Origin: Orychophragmus violaceus
Taxonomy: Eukaryota; Streptophyta; Magnoliopsida; Brassicales; Brassicaceae
Assembly (NCBI GenBank): GCA_030180135.1
Contig: CM058230.1
Coordinates: 105,081,503 to 105,145,502, forward strand
DNA length: 64,000 bases
Direction of reading: 5' to 3'
Shown: positions 51,946 through 61,639 of the stretch, in pieces
Layout: each line of letters begins with the position of its first letter
How positions within the stretch are numbered: the stretch's first letter is position 1
Notes under the pieces: model-generated
Seen by the model: the letters and a program-made list of their open reading frames with translations, nothing else
Told to the model about the DNA's origin: nothing
Databases searched by the model: none
Program-made: the position numbers and the translations under genes

Positions 51946-54668
51946 TCATATAGACAGTAAGGAGGTGTGGTGGAGGAAACGGGTGAAAAAGAATGATGGG
52001 ATAGGATAAACTGATCGTGGACTGATCCTATGCACCGTGGGACAGTCGCGGTGCATGAAAAACAAAGTGTTCATGGCCCGGGAAGAATCGGGTTGAGTTT
52101 TTTCGAAAGTACCACGACCAAAACCCCTCATATGGACAGTAAGGAGGTGGGTTGGAGGAAACGAGTGAAAAAAATGACGGTATATGATAAACTGATCGTG
52201 GACTGATCCTATGCACCGTGGGACAGTCGCGGTGCATGAAAAACCAAGTGTTCATGTCCCGGGAAGGATCGGCTCGAGTTTTTTCGAAAGTACCACGACC
52301 AAAACCCCTCATATGGACAGTAAGGAGGTGTGGTGGAGGAAACATGTGAAAAAAAATGACGGTATATGATAAACCGATCGTGGACTGATCCTATGCACCG
52401 TGGGACAGTCGCGGTGCATGAAAAACCAAGTGTTTATGTCCCGGGAAGGATCGGGTCGAGTTTTTTCGAAAGTACCACGACCAAAACCCCTCATATAGAC
52501 AGTAAGGAGGTGTGGTGGAGGAAACGGGTGAAAAAAAAATGACGAGATATGATAAACTGATCGTGGACTGATCCTATGCACCGTGGGACAGTCGCGGTGC
52601 ATGAAAAACCAAGTGTTCATGGCCCGGGAAGAATCGGGTCGAGTTTTTTCGAAAGTACCACGACCAAAACCCCTCATATGGACAGTAAGGAGGTGTGGTG
52701 GAGGAAACAGGTGAAAAAAAAATGACGGGATAGGATAAACTGATCGTGGACTGATCCTATGCACCGTGGGACAGTCGCGGTGCATGAAAAACCAAGTGTT
52801 CATGTCCCGGGAAGGATCGGGTCGAGTTTTTTCGAAAGTACCACGACCAAAACCCCTCATATAGACAGTAAGGAGGTGTGGTGGAGGAAACGGGTGAAAA
52901 AAATGACGGGATATGATAAACTGATCGTGGACTGATCCTATGCACTGTGGGACAGTCGCGGTGCATGAAAAACCAAGTGTTCATGGCCCGGGAAGAATCA
53001 GGTCAAGTTTTTTCGAAAGTACCATGACCAAAACCCCTCATATGGACAGTAAGGAGGTGTGGTGGAGGAAACGGGTGAAAACAAAATGACGGTATATGAT
53101 AAACTGATCGTGGACTGTTCCTATGCACCGTGGGACAGTCGCGGTGCATGAAAAACCAAGTGTTCATGTCCCGGGAAGGATCGGGTCGAGTTTTTTTGAA
53201 ACTACCACGACCAAAACCCCTCATATAGACAGTAAGGAGGTGTGGTGGAGGAAACGGGTGAAAAAGAATGACGGGATAGGATAAACTGATCGTGGACTGA
53301 TCCTATGCACCGTGGGACAGTCGCGGTGCATGAAAAACAAAGTGTTCATGGCCCGGGAAGAATCGGGTCGAGTTTTTTCGAAAGTACCACGACCAAAACC
53401 CCTCATATGGACAATAAGGAGGTGTGTTGGAGGAAACGAGTGAAAAAATGACGGTATATGATAAACTGATCGTGGACTGATCCTATGCACCATGGGACAG
53501 TCGCGGTGCATGAAAAACCAAGTGTTCATGTCCCGGGAAGGATCGGGTCGAGTTTTTTCGAAAGTACCACGACCAAAACCCCGCATATGGACAGTAAGGA
53601 GGTGTGGTGGAGGAAACATGTGAAAAAAAAATGACGGTATATGATAAACCGATCGTGGACTGATCCTATTCACCGTGGGACAGTCGCGGTGCATGAAAAA
53701 CAAAGTGTTCATGGCCCGGGAAGAATCGGGTCGAGTTTTTTCGAAAGTACCACGACCAAAACCCCTCATATGGACAGTAAGGAGGTGTGTTGGAGGAAAC
53801 GAGTGAAAAAAATGACGGTATATGATAAACTGATCGTGGACTGATCCTATGCACCGTGGGACAGTCGCGGTGCATGAAAAACCAAGTGTTCATGGCCCGG
53901 GAAGGATCGGGTTGAGTTTTTTCGAAAGTACCACGACCAAAACCCCTCATATGGACAGTAAGGAGGTGTGATGGAGGAAACAGGAGAAAAAAAATGATGG
54001 TATATGATAAACTGATCGTGGACTGATCCTATGCACAGTGGGACAGTCGCGGTGCAGGAAAAACCAAGTGTTCATGTCCCGGGAAGGATCGGGTCGAGTT
54101 TTTTCTAAAGTACCACGACCAAAACCCCTCATATAGACAGTAAGGAGGTGTGGTGGAGGAAACGGGTGAAAAAAATGACGGGATATGATAAACTGATCGT
54201 GGACTGATCCTATGCACCGTGGGACAGTCGCGGTGCATGAAAAACCAAGTGTTCATGTCCCGGGAAGGATCGGGTCGAGTTTTTTCGAAAGTACCACGAC
54301 CAAAACCCCTCATATAGACAGTAAGGAGGTGTGGTGGAGGAAACAGGTGAAAAAAATGACGGGATATGATAAACTGATCGTGGACTGATCCTATGCACCG
54401 TGGGACAGTCGCGGTGCATGAAAAACCAAGTGTTCATGGCCCGGGAAGAATCGGGTCGAGTTTTTTCGAAAGTACCATGACCAAAACCCCTCATATGGAC
54501 AGTAAGGAGGTGTGGTGGAGGAAACGGGTGAAAAAAATGACGGTATATGATAAACTGATCGTGGACTGATCCTATGCACCGTGGGACAGTCGCGGTGCAT
54601 GAAAAACCAAGTGTTCATGTCCCGGGAAGGATTGGGTCGAGTTTTTTAAGTACCACGACCAAAACCCC
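51946..54668. repeat. 15-monomer higher-order block (2.72 kb)
   Basis: Marked by GGTGGGTTGGAGG near 52146, CAGGTCAAGTTT near 53000 and a GAAACTACC monomer near 53207. All three reappear 2723 bp later in the next block, so the two blocks are tandem duplicates over most of their length. Confidence 0.8.
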
Positions 54669-57600
54669 TCATATAGACAGTAAGGAGGTGTGGTGGAGGA
54701 AACGGGTGAAAAAGAATGATGGGATAGGATAAACTGATCGTGGACTGATCCTATGCACCGTGGGACAGTCGCGGTGCATGAAAAACAAAGTGTTCATGGC
54801 CCGGGAAGAATCGGGTTGAGTTTTTTCGAAAGTACCACGACCAAAACCCCTCATATGGACAGTAAGGAGGTGGGTTGGAGGAAACGAGTGAAAAAAATGA
54901 CGGTATATGATAAACTGATCGTGGACTGATCCTATGCACCGTGGGACAGTCGCGGTGCATGAAAAACCAAGTGTTCATGTCCCGGGAAGGATCGGCTCGA
55001 GTTTTTTCGAAAGTACCACGACCAAAACCCCTCATATGGACAGTAAGGAGGTGTGGTGGAGGAAACATGTGAAAAAAAATGACGGTATATGATAAACCGA
55101 TCGTGGACTGATCCTATGCACCGTGGGACAGTCGCGGTGCATGAAAAACCAAGTGTTCATGTCCCGGGAAGGATCGGGTCGAGTTTTTTCGAAAGTACCA
55201 CGACCAAAACCCCTCATATAGACAGTAAGGAGGTGTGGTGGAGGAAACGGGTGAAAAAAAAATGACGAGATATGATAAACTGATCGTGGACTGATCCTAT
55301 GCACCGTGGGACAGTCGCGGTGCATGAAAAACCAAGTGTTCATGGCCCGGGAAGAATCGGGTCGAGTTTTTTCGAAAGTACCACGACCAAAACCCCTCAT
55401 ATGGACAGTAAGGAGGTGTGGTGGAGGAAACAGGTGAAAAAAAAATGACGGGATAGGATAAACTGATCGTGGACTGATCCTATGCACCGTGGGACAGTCG
55501 CGGTGCATGAAAAACCAAGTGTTCATGTCCCGGGAAGGATCGGGTCGAGTTTTTTCGAAAGTACCACGACCAAAACCCCTCATATAGACAGTAAGGAGGT
55601 GTGGTGGAGGAAACGGGTGAAAAAAATGACGGGATATGATAAACTGATCGTGGACTGATCCTATGCACTGTGGGACAGTCGCGGTGCATGAAAAACCAAG
55701 TGTTCATGGCCCGGGAAGAATCAGGTCAAGTTTTTTCGAAAGTACCATGACCAAAACCCCTCATATGGACAGTAAGGAGGTGTGGTGGAGGAAACGGGTG
55801 AAAACAAAATGACGGTATATGATAAACTGATCGTGGACTGTTCCTATGCACCGTGGGACAGTCGCGGTGCATGAAAAACCAAGTGTTCATGTCCCGGGAA
55901 GGATCGGGTCGAGTTTTTTTGAAACTACCACGACCAAAACCCCTCATATAGACAGTAAGGAGGTGTGGTGGAGGAAACGGGTGAAAAAGAATGACGGGAT
56001 AGGATAAACTGATCGTGGACTGATCCTATGCACCGTGGGACAGTCGCGGTGCATGAAAAACAAAGTGTTCATGGCCCGGGAAGAATCGGGTCGAGTTTTT
56101 TCGAAAGTACCACGACCAAAACCCCTCATATGGACAATAAGGAGGTGTGTTGGAGGAAACGAGTGAAAAAATGACGGTATATGATAAACTGATCGTGGAC
56201 TGATCCTATGCACCATGGGACAGTCGCGGTGCATGAAAAACCAAGTGTTCATGTCCCGGGAAGGATCGGGTCGAGTTTTTTCGAAAGTACCACGACCAAA
56301 ACCCCGCATATGGACAGTAAGGAGGTGTGGTGGAGGAAACATGTGAAAAAAAAATGACGGTATATGATAAACCGATCGTGGACTGATCCTATGCACCGTG
56401 GGACAGTCGCGGTGCATGAAAAACCAAGTGTTCATGTCCCGGGAAGGATCGGGTCGAGTTTTTTCGAAAGTACCACGACCAAAACCCCTCATATAGACAG
56501 TAAGGAGGTGTGGTGGAGGAAACGGGTGAAAAAAAAATGACGAGATATGATAAACTGATCGTGGACTGATCCTATGCACCGTGGGACAGTCGCGGTGCAT
56601 GAAAAACCAAGTGTTCATGGCCCGGGAAGAATCGGGTCGAGTTTTTTCGAAAGTACCACGACCAAAACCCCTCATATGGACAGTAAGGAGGTGTGGTGGA
56701 GGAAACAGGTGAAAAAAAAATGACGGGATAGGATAAACTGATCGTGGACTGATCCTATGCACCGTGGGACAGTCGCGGTGCATGAAAAACCAAGTGTTCA
56801 TGTCCCGGGAAGGATCGGGTCGAGTTTTTTCGAAAGTACCACGACCAAAACCCCTCATATAGACAGTAAGGAGGTGTGGTGGAGGAAACGGGTGAAAAAA
56901 TGACGGGATATGATAAACTGATCGTGGACTGATCCTATGCACTGTGGGACAGTCGCGGTGCATGAAAAACCAAGTGTTCATGGCCCGGGAAGAATCAGGT
57001 CGAGTTTTTTCGAAAGTACCATGACCAAAACCCCTCATATGGACAGTAAGGAGGTGTGGTGGAGGAAACGGGTGAAAACAAAATGACGGTATATGATAAA
57101 CTGATCGTGGACTGTTCCTATGCACCGTGGGACAGTCGCGGTGCATGAAAAACCAAGTGTTCATGTCCCGGGAAGGATCGGGTCGAGTTTTTTCGAAAGT
57201 ACCACGACCAAAACGCCTCATATAGACAGTAAGGAGGTGTGGTGGAGGAAACGGGTGAAAAAAATGACGGGATATGATAAACTGATCATGGACTAATCCT
57301 ATGCACCGTGGGACAGTCGCGGTGCATGAAAAACCAAGTGTTCATGGCCCGGGAAGAATCGGGTCGAGTTTTTTCGAAAGTACCACGACCAAAACCCCTC
57401 ATATGGACAGTAAGGAGGTGTGGTGGAGGAAACAGGTGAAAAAAAATGACGGTATATGATAAACTGATCGTGGACTGATCCTATGCACTATGGGACAGTC
57501 GCGGTGCATGAAAAACCAAGTGTTCATGGCCCGGGAAGAATCGGGTTGAGTTTTTTCGAAAGTACCACGACCAAAACCCCTCATATGGACAGTAAGGAGG

Positions 57601-57940
57601 TGTGGTGGAGGAAACAGGAGAAAAAAAATGACGGTATATGATAAACTGATCGTGGACTGATCCTATGCACCGTGGGACAGTCGCGGTGCAGGAAAAACCA
57701 AGTGTTCATGTCCCGGGAAGGATCGGGTCGAGTTTTTTCGAAAGTACCACGACCAAAACCCCTCATATGGACAGTAAGGAGGTGTGGTGGAGGAAACGGG
57801 TGAAAAAAATGACGGTATATGATAAACTGATCGTGGACTGATCCTATGCACCGTGGGACAGTCGCGGTGCATGAAAAACCAAGTGGTCATGTCCCGGGAA
57901 GGATCGGGTCGAGTTTTTTAAGTACCACGACCAAAACCCC
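54669..57940. repeat. 18-monomer higher-order block (3.27 kb)
   Basis: It copies 51946-53665 at an offset of 2723 bp up to about 56390. There it jumps back and repeats about seven monomers already present at 55063-55800 (offset 1275 bp), then runs into monomers like those at 27300-27700. The A-run lengths happen to keep a seven-monomer minus-strand frame open at 55944-57221. Confidence 0.78.
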
Positions 57941-58266
57941 TCAAATAGACAGTAAGGAGGTGTGGTGGAGGAAACGGGTGAAAAAGAATGACGGGATAGG
58001 ATAAACTGATCGTGGACTGATCCTATGCACCGTGGGACAGTCGCGGTGCATGAAAAACAAAGTGTTCATGGCCCGGGAAGAATCGGGTCGAGTTTTTTCG
58101 AAAGTACCACGACCAAAACCCCTCATATGGACAGTAAGGAGGTGTGGTGGAGGAAACAGGAGAAAAAAAATGACGGTATATGATAAACTGATCGTGGACT
58201 GATCCTATGCACCGTGGGACAGTCGCGGTGCATGAAAAACCAAGTGTTCATGTCCCGGGAAGGATC
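57941..58266. repeat. Last satellite monomers, interrupted by retrotransposon insertion
   Basis: Under two monomers remain after the last CGA-deleted marker at 57911. The final monomer is cut within GGAAGGATC, where a normal monomer would continue GGGTCGAG, and the next bases are the LTR terminus TGAAACACC. The cut lies mid-monomer with no degradation, so this is an insertion point rather than a natural array end. Confidence 0.9.
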
Positions 58267-59255
58267 TGAAACACCCCGACCCGGCCCTCCTAGGCCGCGG
58301 TCGATGCGTTCCAGTGGTCAGGCCAAACCCAGGCCTGAACCTCTCGAAAACCCGTCCTATTTTAAATTTTCCCTTAGGAACTAAGTATTCATCGGATCTG
58401 CTATTTGACCCTTGGTCTCAGATCCTTCATACTTAAGGTTACGCAGCGGAAATCCTTACTTAACCATTACATCGTTCTTCTAAAGAACGATCCATCCAAG
58501 AACCTCTTATAACCTTATTTAGTTTTCTCAAAACTCTTTCGAGGTTCCGTTCCTATCTATCCATTCCAACAACCTAAGTCTTTTACTTAGTTTGTCCATT
58601 CCACCTATTCCGTTCTATTCACTCCTTAGAACAATAGATGAGTACTCGAATGTGTACCTTAGACTGTGGTGAAGCCGGTGTGAAGCTAACTCCGCGTTCA
58701 GCTTAGCTCATCCGTTCTGCACCCTTTAGAACACACCCCCTTTGTACTTAGTCATTCAACCAACCATCCCCACATGACCGTGTACAAAAGAGGTCTTCAT
58801 GTTCTTCCTTTGGCCACCATTCCTTTCCTGTTACATCCAAACACTTAGATTATGTAAAGGCTTATTTAATGTTACCTTAACCTTTGTAGTGATTCCTTAT
58901 GGAATTGTTCGGTCCGATTAGCTCCCTCATTTCCTTGCCCGATCAGTCCACTCGTCAATACACCATCCTGTCGGTTGGAAACCGGAACCAATCTTAGGTG
59001 AGGTATGTTCCATAATCGGTTTACCCATCGCGCGGGTCCAACCCGTGGCCGGATCAGTCCCTTTTTTCGGTGTCCGTTGAATCACCTCCTCAGCCTTCCC
59101 GGCCTTCGGTCAATTCCAATCGCGACCCGACTCTCTCGACTGTCCTGCCTTAGACCGCGACCCGACCATGCAACCGTTCCACCACCGATCGCTCCTTGTC
59201 CCTTAACCGCAAGGCATGAGTATCGACTACTCATCCACGTTCACGAAGAGACGCG

Positions 59256-59345
59256 TCCGTTCACGCTTTGCGTTCGTCCGTTCACGCTTTCTGCGTTCGT
59301 CCGTTCACGCCCTGCGTTCGTCCGTTCACGCTCCCGTTCGTCCGT
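59256..59345. repeat. LTR minisatellite 1, ~21-24 bp units
   Basis: About four units built on CGTCCGTTCACGC followed by a variable TTT/TTTCT/CCT/TCC spacer and GCGTT. The same array, with the same spacers, is in the right LTR (63639-63728), so it predates the insertion. Confidence 0.8.
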
Positions 59346-59390
59346 GAATAGCCCGCGGTCATCCGTTCACGTCCCGCGGACGTACGTACA

Positions 59391-59870
59391 CGACCCGCGG
59401 TCGTCCGTGATGACCCGCGGTCGTACGTGATGACCCGTGGTCGTCCGTGATGACCCGCGGTCGTCCGTGATGACCCGCGGTCGTCCGTGATGACTCGCGG
59501 TCGTCCGTGATGACCCGCGGTCATCCGTACGTGACCCACGGTCGTCTGGAAACGAACCGCGGTCGTCCGTGATCGTCCCACGGTCGTCCGTGAATGGACA
59601 CGACTGTCCGTGAACGGACACGACCGTACGTGAACGGTCACGGTCGTCCGTACGTGACCCGCGGTCGTCTGCGATCAACCCGCGGTCGTCCGTACGCGAC
59701 CCGCGTTCGCCCGAGCACCATCCGCGTTTGTCCGTGCACGTCCGTGTTCGTCCGTGACGGTTACGGTCGTTCCTGACGACCCGCGGTCGACCGTGTACGA
59801 CCCGCGGTCGTCCGTGAACGACCCGCGGTCGACCGTGCGCGACCCGCGGTCGTCCGTGAGCGACCCACGG
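59391..59870. repeat. LTR minisatellite 2, 20-bp GC-rich units
   Basis: Six clean 20-bp units of the type TCGTCCGTGATGACCCGCGG lie at 59401-59520, followed to 59870 by degenerate units of varied length sharing CGCGGTCGTCCGT, including one at 59521 with TCATCCGTACGTGACCC. The unit carries the SacII palindrome CCGCGG and several CpGs. The right LTR has eight clean units in the same place. Confidence 0.85.
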
Positions 59871-60118
59871 ACGGTTGCCCGGAAATTCTTCAATCTTCAA
59901 TCCGATTTCTCCAGCACTTCTGGGCTTTAAACTCTTGTATTCCCAGCCTTGAATCCATCACAAAACCATCCCAAAACTCCCTTTAAACCGCTGGCCATTA
60001 CCCTTGAGTAATCCGACCAAAATCCTCTCTTTTTCCTCTCTTTGATTGGCCTTTGCCTTAGGAATTCATGGGAGTTCCTCCCTGGACCGAATGTCCACGA
60101 AAATGGCCTCCTTGGGTC

Positions 60119-60126
60119 TATTTATA
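60119..60126 (-). promoter_or_regulatory. Putative TATA box of the 3' LTR
   Basis: The minus strand reads CCTATAAATAGAC, a strong match to the plant TATA consensus, about 400 bp inside the LTR start, where a U3 promoter is expected. Transcription would start near 60090 and run leftwards through R-U5 and out into the satellite. The equivalent 5' LTR promoter would lie near 64542, outside the window. Confidence 0.6.
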
Positions 60127-60229
60127 GGCCTCCATTTCGCCCCATAACTTCCATAGGCGAAGGGTTGCCTTGGTTGGCCGAAAGGGTGCAACCTTCCAAG
60201 GTGCCCTTTCGCCATGGTGCCCCTTGGTC

Positions 60230-60410
60230 AGCTAGTGTCACTAGCTGACCAGCTGACCCAACACTTGAACACTCAAGCTAGCTGGGTTGAGCTGGTTGCT
60301 AGCTGACCCAGCTGACCAGCTGGCATGTCCAGCTCATTTCAGCTGAACACTCTTTGTTCAGCTCATTTCCTCTTAGCTGAGCTGCCTTTCGGCTGAGCTT
60401 AGCTTCCTTA
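60230..60410. repeat. AGCT/AGCTGACC-rich patch in U3
   Basis: Short words AGCTGACC, CTAGCTGACC, CAGCTGA and AGCTGAGC recur about every 10-20 bases, several as inverted neighbours (GACCAGCTGACC, CAAGCTAGCTGGGTTGAGC). It lies upstream of the TATA box on the minus strand, where enhancer repeats occur in many plant LTRs. A regulatory role is inference only. Confidence 0.6.
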
Positions 60411-60522
60411 AGACCTTGGAACACTTCTTCCTAGTATTTACGACGAGTCGTAAACCCTTTTGGTTCCAAGTATCCTTTCCCCAATCCTCCTAGGGTGGGG
60501 TGTCCGGTTCCGGGATGTTACA

Positions 60523-60537
60523 AGTTCTACCCCCCTT
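60523..60537 (-). other. Polypurine tract (PPT) of the retrotransposon
   Basis: The minus strand reads AAGGGGGGTAGAACT directly before TGTAACATCCC, the start of the 3' LTR. Twenty-four bases upstream of the LTR (60546-60557) lies TTCGGGGACGAA, commonly found near the end of pol in plant Ty3/gypsy elements. The PPT primes plus-strand DNA synthesis. Confidence 0.88.
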
Positions 60538-60951
60538 AAAAGGGATTCGTCCCCGAATCCGACTTAAGGAGTTTAGCCGTTCAACTCTATGAACCACTTG
60601 GCTAGTAACATCTCGAAACTTAGCAGGCCATACCAATTATATGTTCTCTCTATTCGGTCTAAGTCCCTTTATGGTTGTCCTTGCTGGAGCCATTCATCTA
60701 GGATCAAGTCGCGTATGACCGGACTTCCCATTCCGTTCCCGCGTATGGACCATCCGTGCCCAGCCTGTCGATCTTAGGTCAACCGCCCCAACGGCTGCCG
60801 TTCGATCGAGCTTAACTGTCCGAACTTTTCTTGCCCACTTACGGTTCATACCGTACTTAACCCGACTTGTGGCTCACGGTCTTGGCCATGGCCGATCAAC
60901 AACCAATTCATGGACTGAGCCTTCGAGAGATCCATACATTACCGGAGCAGG
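60538..60951 (-). mobile_element. Probable 5' fragment of an unrelated LTR inside the element
   Basis: On the minus strand this follows a second PPT and a TGTAACATCCC terminus at 60952-60973 and runs for about 400 bp until the true PPT. After the first 11 bases it does not resemble the start of the flanking LTRs, so it would be a piece of a different or strongly diverged LTR. No coding potential is recognised in it. Confidence 0.45.
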
Positions 60952-60973
60952 GATGTTACAAGTCTCCCCCACC
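60952..60973 (-). other. Second, internal PPT and LTR-start junction
   Basis: The minus strand reads GGTGGGGGAGACT followed at once by TGTAACATC. TTCGGGGACGAA lies at 60984-60995, 24 bases before the LTR start, exactly the spacing at the real 3' end. This shows that the 3' terminus of a second Ty3/gypsy element is embedded 438 bp inside the first. Confidence 0.7.
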
Positions 60974-61154
60974 AAATTGGGAATTCGTCCCCGAATTCGG
61001 TGGTGGTTAACTTTTGTGTATACTCTTCCTGTCCCGGTTTGGTATGCCTTTCCATTCCCATTGACCTCGGTCCGTCAAGACTTAATCATTCCCCTGATTT
61101 TGTCTTGCCTTAGGCTTAGTCAATATCGATCACAACCCTTTCGGTTTGACCCGA

Positions 61155-61234
61155 AACTTGATCTCCGCCCTCTAAGGACTTGATCTTAGTTCCCCATAAC
61201 TTGATCTCCGCCCTCCAAGGACTTGATCTCGGTT
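61155..61234. repeat. Short tandem duplication, 43-bp period
   Basis: AACTTGATCTCCGCCCT at 61155 recurs at 61198, and about 37 bases are shared with two or three mismatches. It lies at the 3' side of the protease remnant. In a coding frame a 43-bp step would shift the reading frame, which fits a decayed sequence. Confidence 0.75.
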
Positions 61235-61629
61235 AAGGTCCTTACGCATTCCAAATGCTAAGCGACCTAACCAATCCATACTCAAGATCACCTCGTGATG
61301 CTTGAGCTGGACCACCACTAGGCCAGTTGGCATACTTACGCCTCCTCTGGAGACTGGTATACTCATAACGAACCTAGCACGGGCATTACTTGCCCATCGG
61401 CCGCATTTACAATGCCTTGGCCCACGACTCGTTCCTTCTAGAACCAGCCTTTCCCGATCATCCGAGGACTCACAAAACTTCTTGTGGCCCCGGAGTCGAA
61501 CGTAGTCAGTGTTTTTACACCTCCTACCACAACGGTTCCTACACATTCCCAGAATGCATATAAGCCCCGCTTTATCCCCCAATATGCCATGCAGTAATTT
61601 GAGGAATCAGGGTTCGAGTGACAGACCAA
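61172..61629 (-). pseudogene. Degenerate pol fragment: retropepsin (aspartic protease)
   Basis: One minus-strand frame ending near 61438 contains FDSGATRSFVS, the D-S/T-G-A active site of retroviral-type protease (catalytic Asp codon 61495-61497). A second frame continues downstream with VSRGGVSMPTGLVVVQLK and VILSMDWLG, the latter matching the conserved VLGMDWL block at the end of gypsy proteases. The two halves are in different frames, so at least one indel breaks the gene. The protein would cut Gag-Pol during particle maturation. Upstream, TGC...GAATGT spacing in NYCMAYWGIKRGLYAFWEC hints at a decayed Gag zinc knuckle, but key Cys and His are missing. No reverse transcriptase, RNase H or integrase follows. 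Confidence 0.65.
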
Positions 61630-61639
61630 TGATCACAAC

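Larger units (their letters stand above)
1..58266. repeat. Tandem satellite DNA array, ~181-bp monomer, about 321 copies
   Basis: The same roughly 181-bp unit recurs head to tail from the first base to 58266, with lengths of about 178-184 bp. Landmarks in order in each unit are CTGATCGTGGACTGATCC, a TGCACCG/CGGTGCA inverted repeat, CCAAGTGTTCATG, CCCGGGAA, GAGTTTTTTCGAAAG, TACCACGACC, CATATGGACAGTAAGG, GGTGTGGTGGAGGAAAC and an A run of 6-10 before TGACGG. No other sequence interrupts the array. The unit length is close to one nucleosome plus linker, as is common for plant centromeric, knob and subtelomeric satellites. I do not recognise the family. It extends past the left edge and is broken on the right by an LTR retrotransposon. 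Open reading frames in it (up to 425 codons on the minus strand) are artefacts of repetition and are not annotated as genes. Confidence 0.98.
58267..60522 (-). repeat. 3' LTR (left copy), 2256 bp
   Basis: On the minus strand it begins TGTAACATCCC at 60522 and ends GGTGTTTCA at 58267, obeying the TG...CA rule. Its first 1117 plus-strand bases align without gaps to the right copy at an offset of 4383, with one difference I can see (G at 59365, A at 63748). It holds two GC-rich minisatellites (59256-59345 and 59391-59870), an AGCT-rich patch (60230-60410) and a TATA box (60119-60126). No credible protein is encoded: frames of 141, 119 and 177 codons simply translate the minisatellites. Confidence 0.92.

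Noticed and set aside
55944..57221. Long minus-strand open frames in the satellite (up to 425 codons), and shorter plus-strand ones
   Set aside because: They translate the same 60-61-residue unit over and over, depend on A-run length, appear in several frames at once and have no domain, promoter or conserved start. They are by-products of tandem repetition.
1..58266. CRISPR array or rDNA spacer repeats
   Set aside because: Units are directly contiguous with no unique spacers, are far too long for CRISPR repeats, and there are no rRNA or cas-like sequences nearby.
58260..58270. Natural right boundary of the satellite array
   Set aside because: The monomer is cut cleanly by a TG-starting LTR terminus. 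The array probably resumes beyond the element, which continues past the window.
59005..59900. Frames of 119-177 codons across the LTR minisatellites
   Set aside because: Arg/Thr/Asp-rich peptides such as GHHGRPRVITDDRGS repeats are direct translations of the 20-bp units. They occur on both strands and lie inside an LTR.
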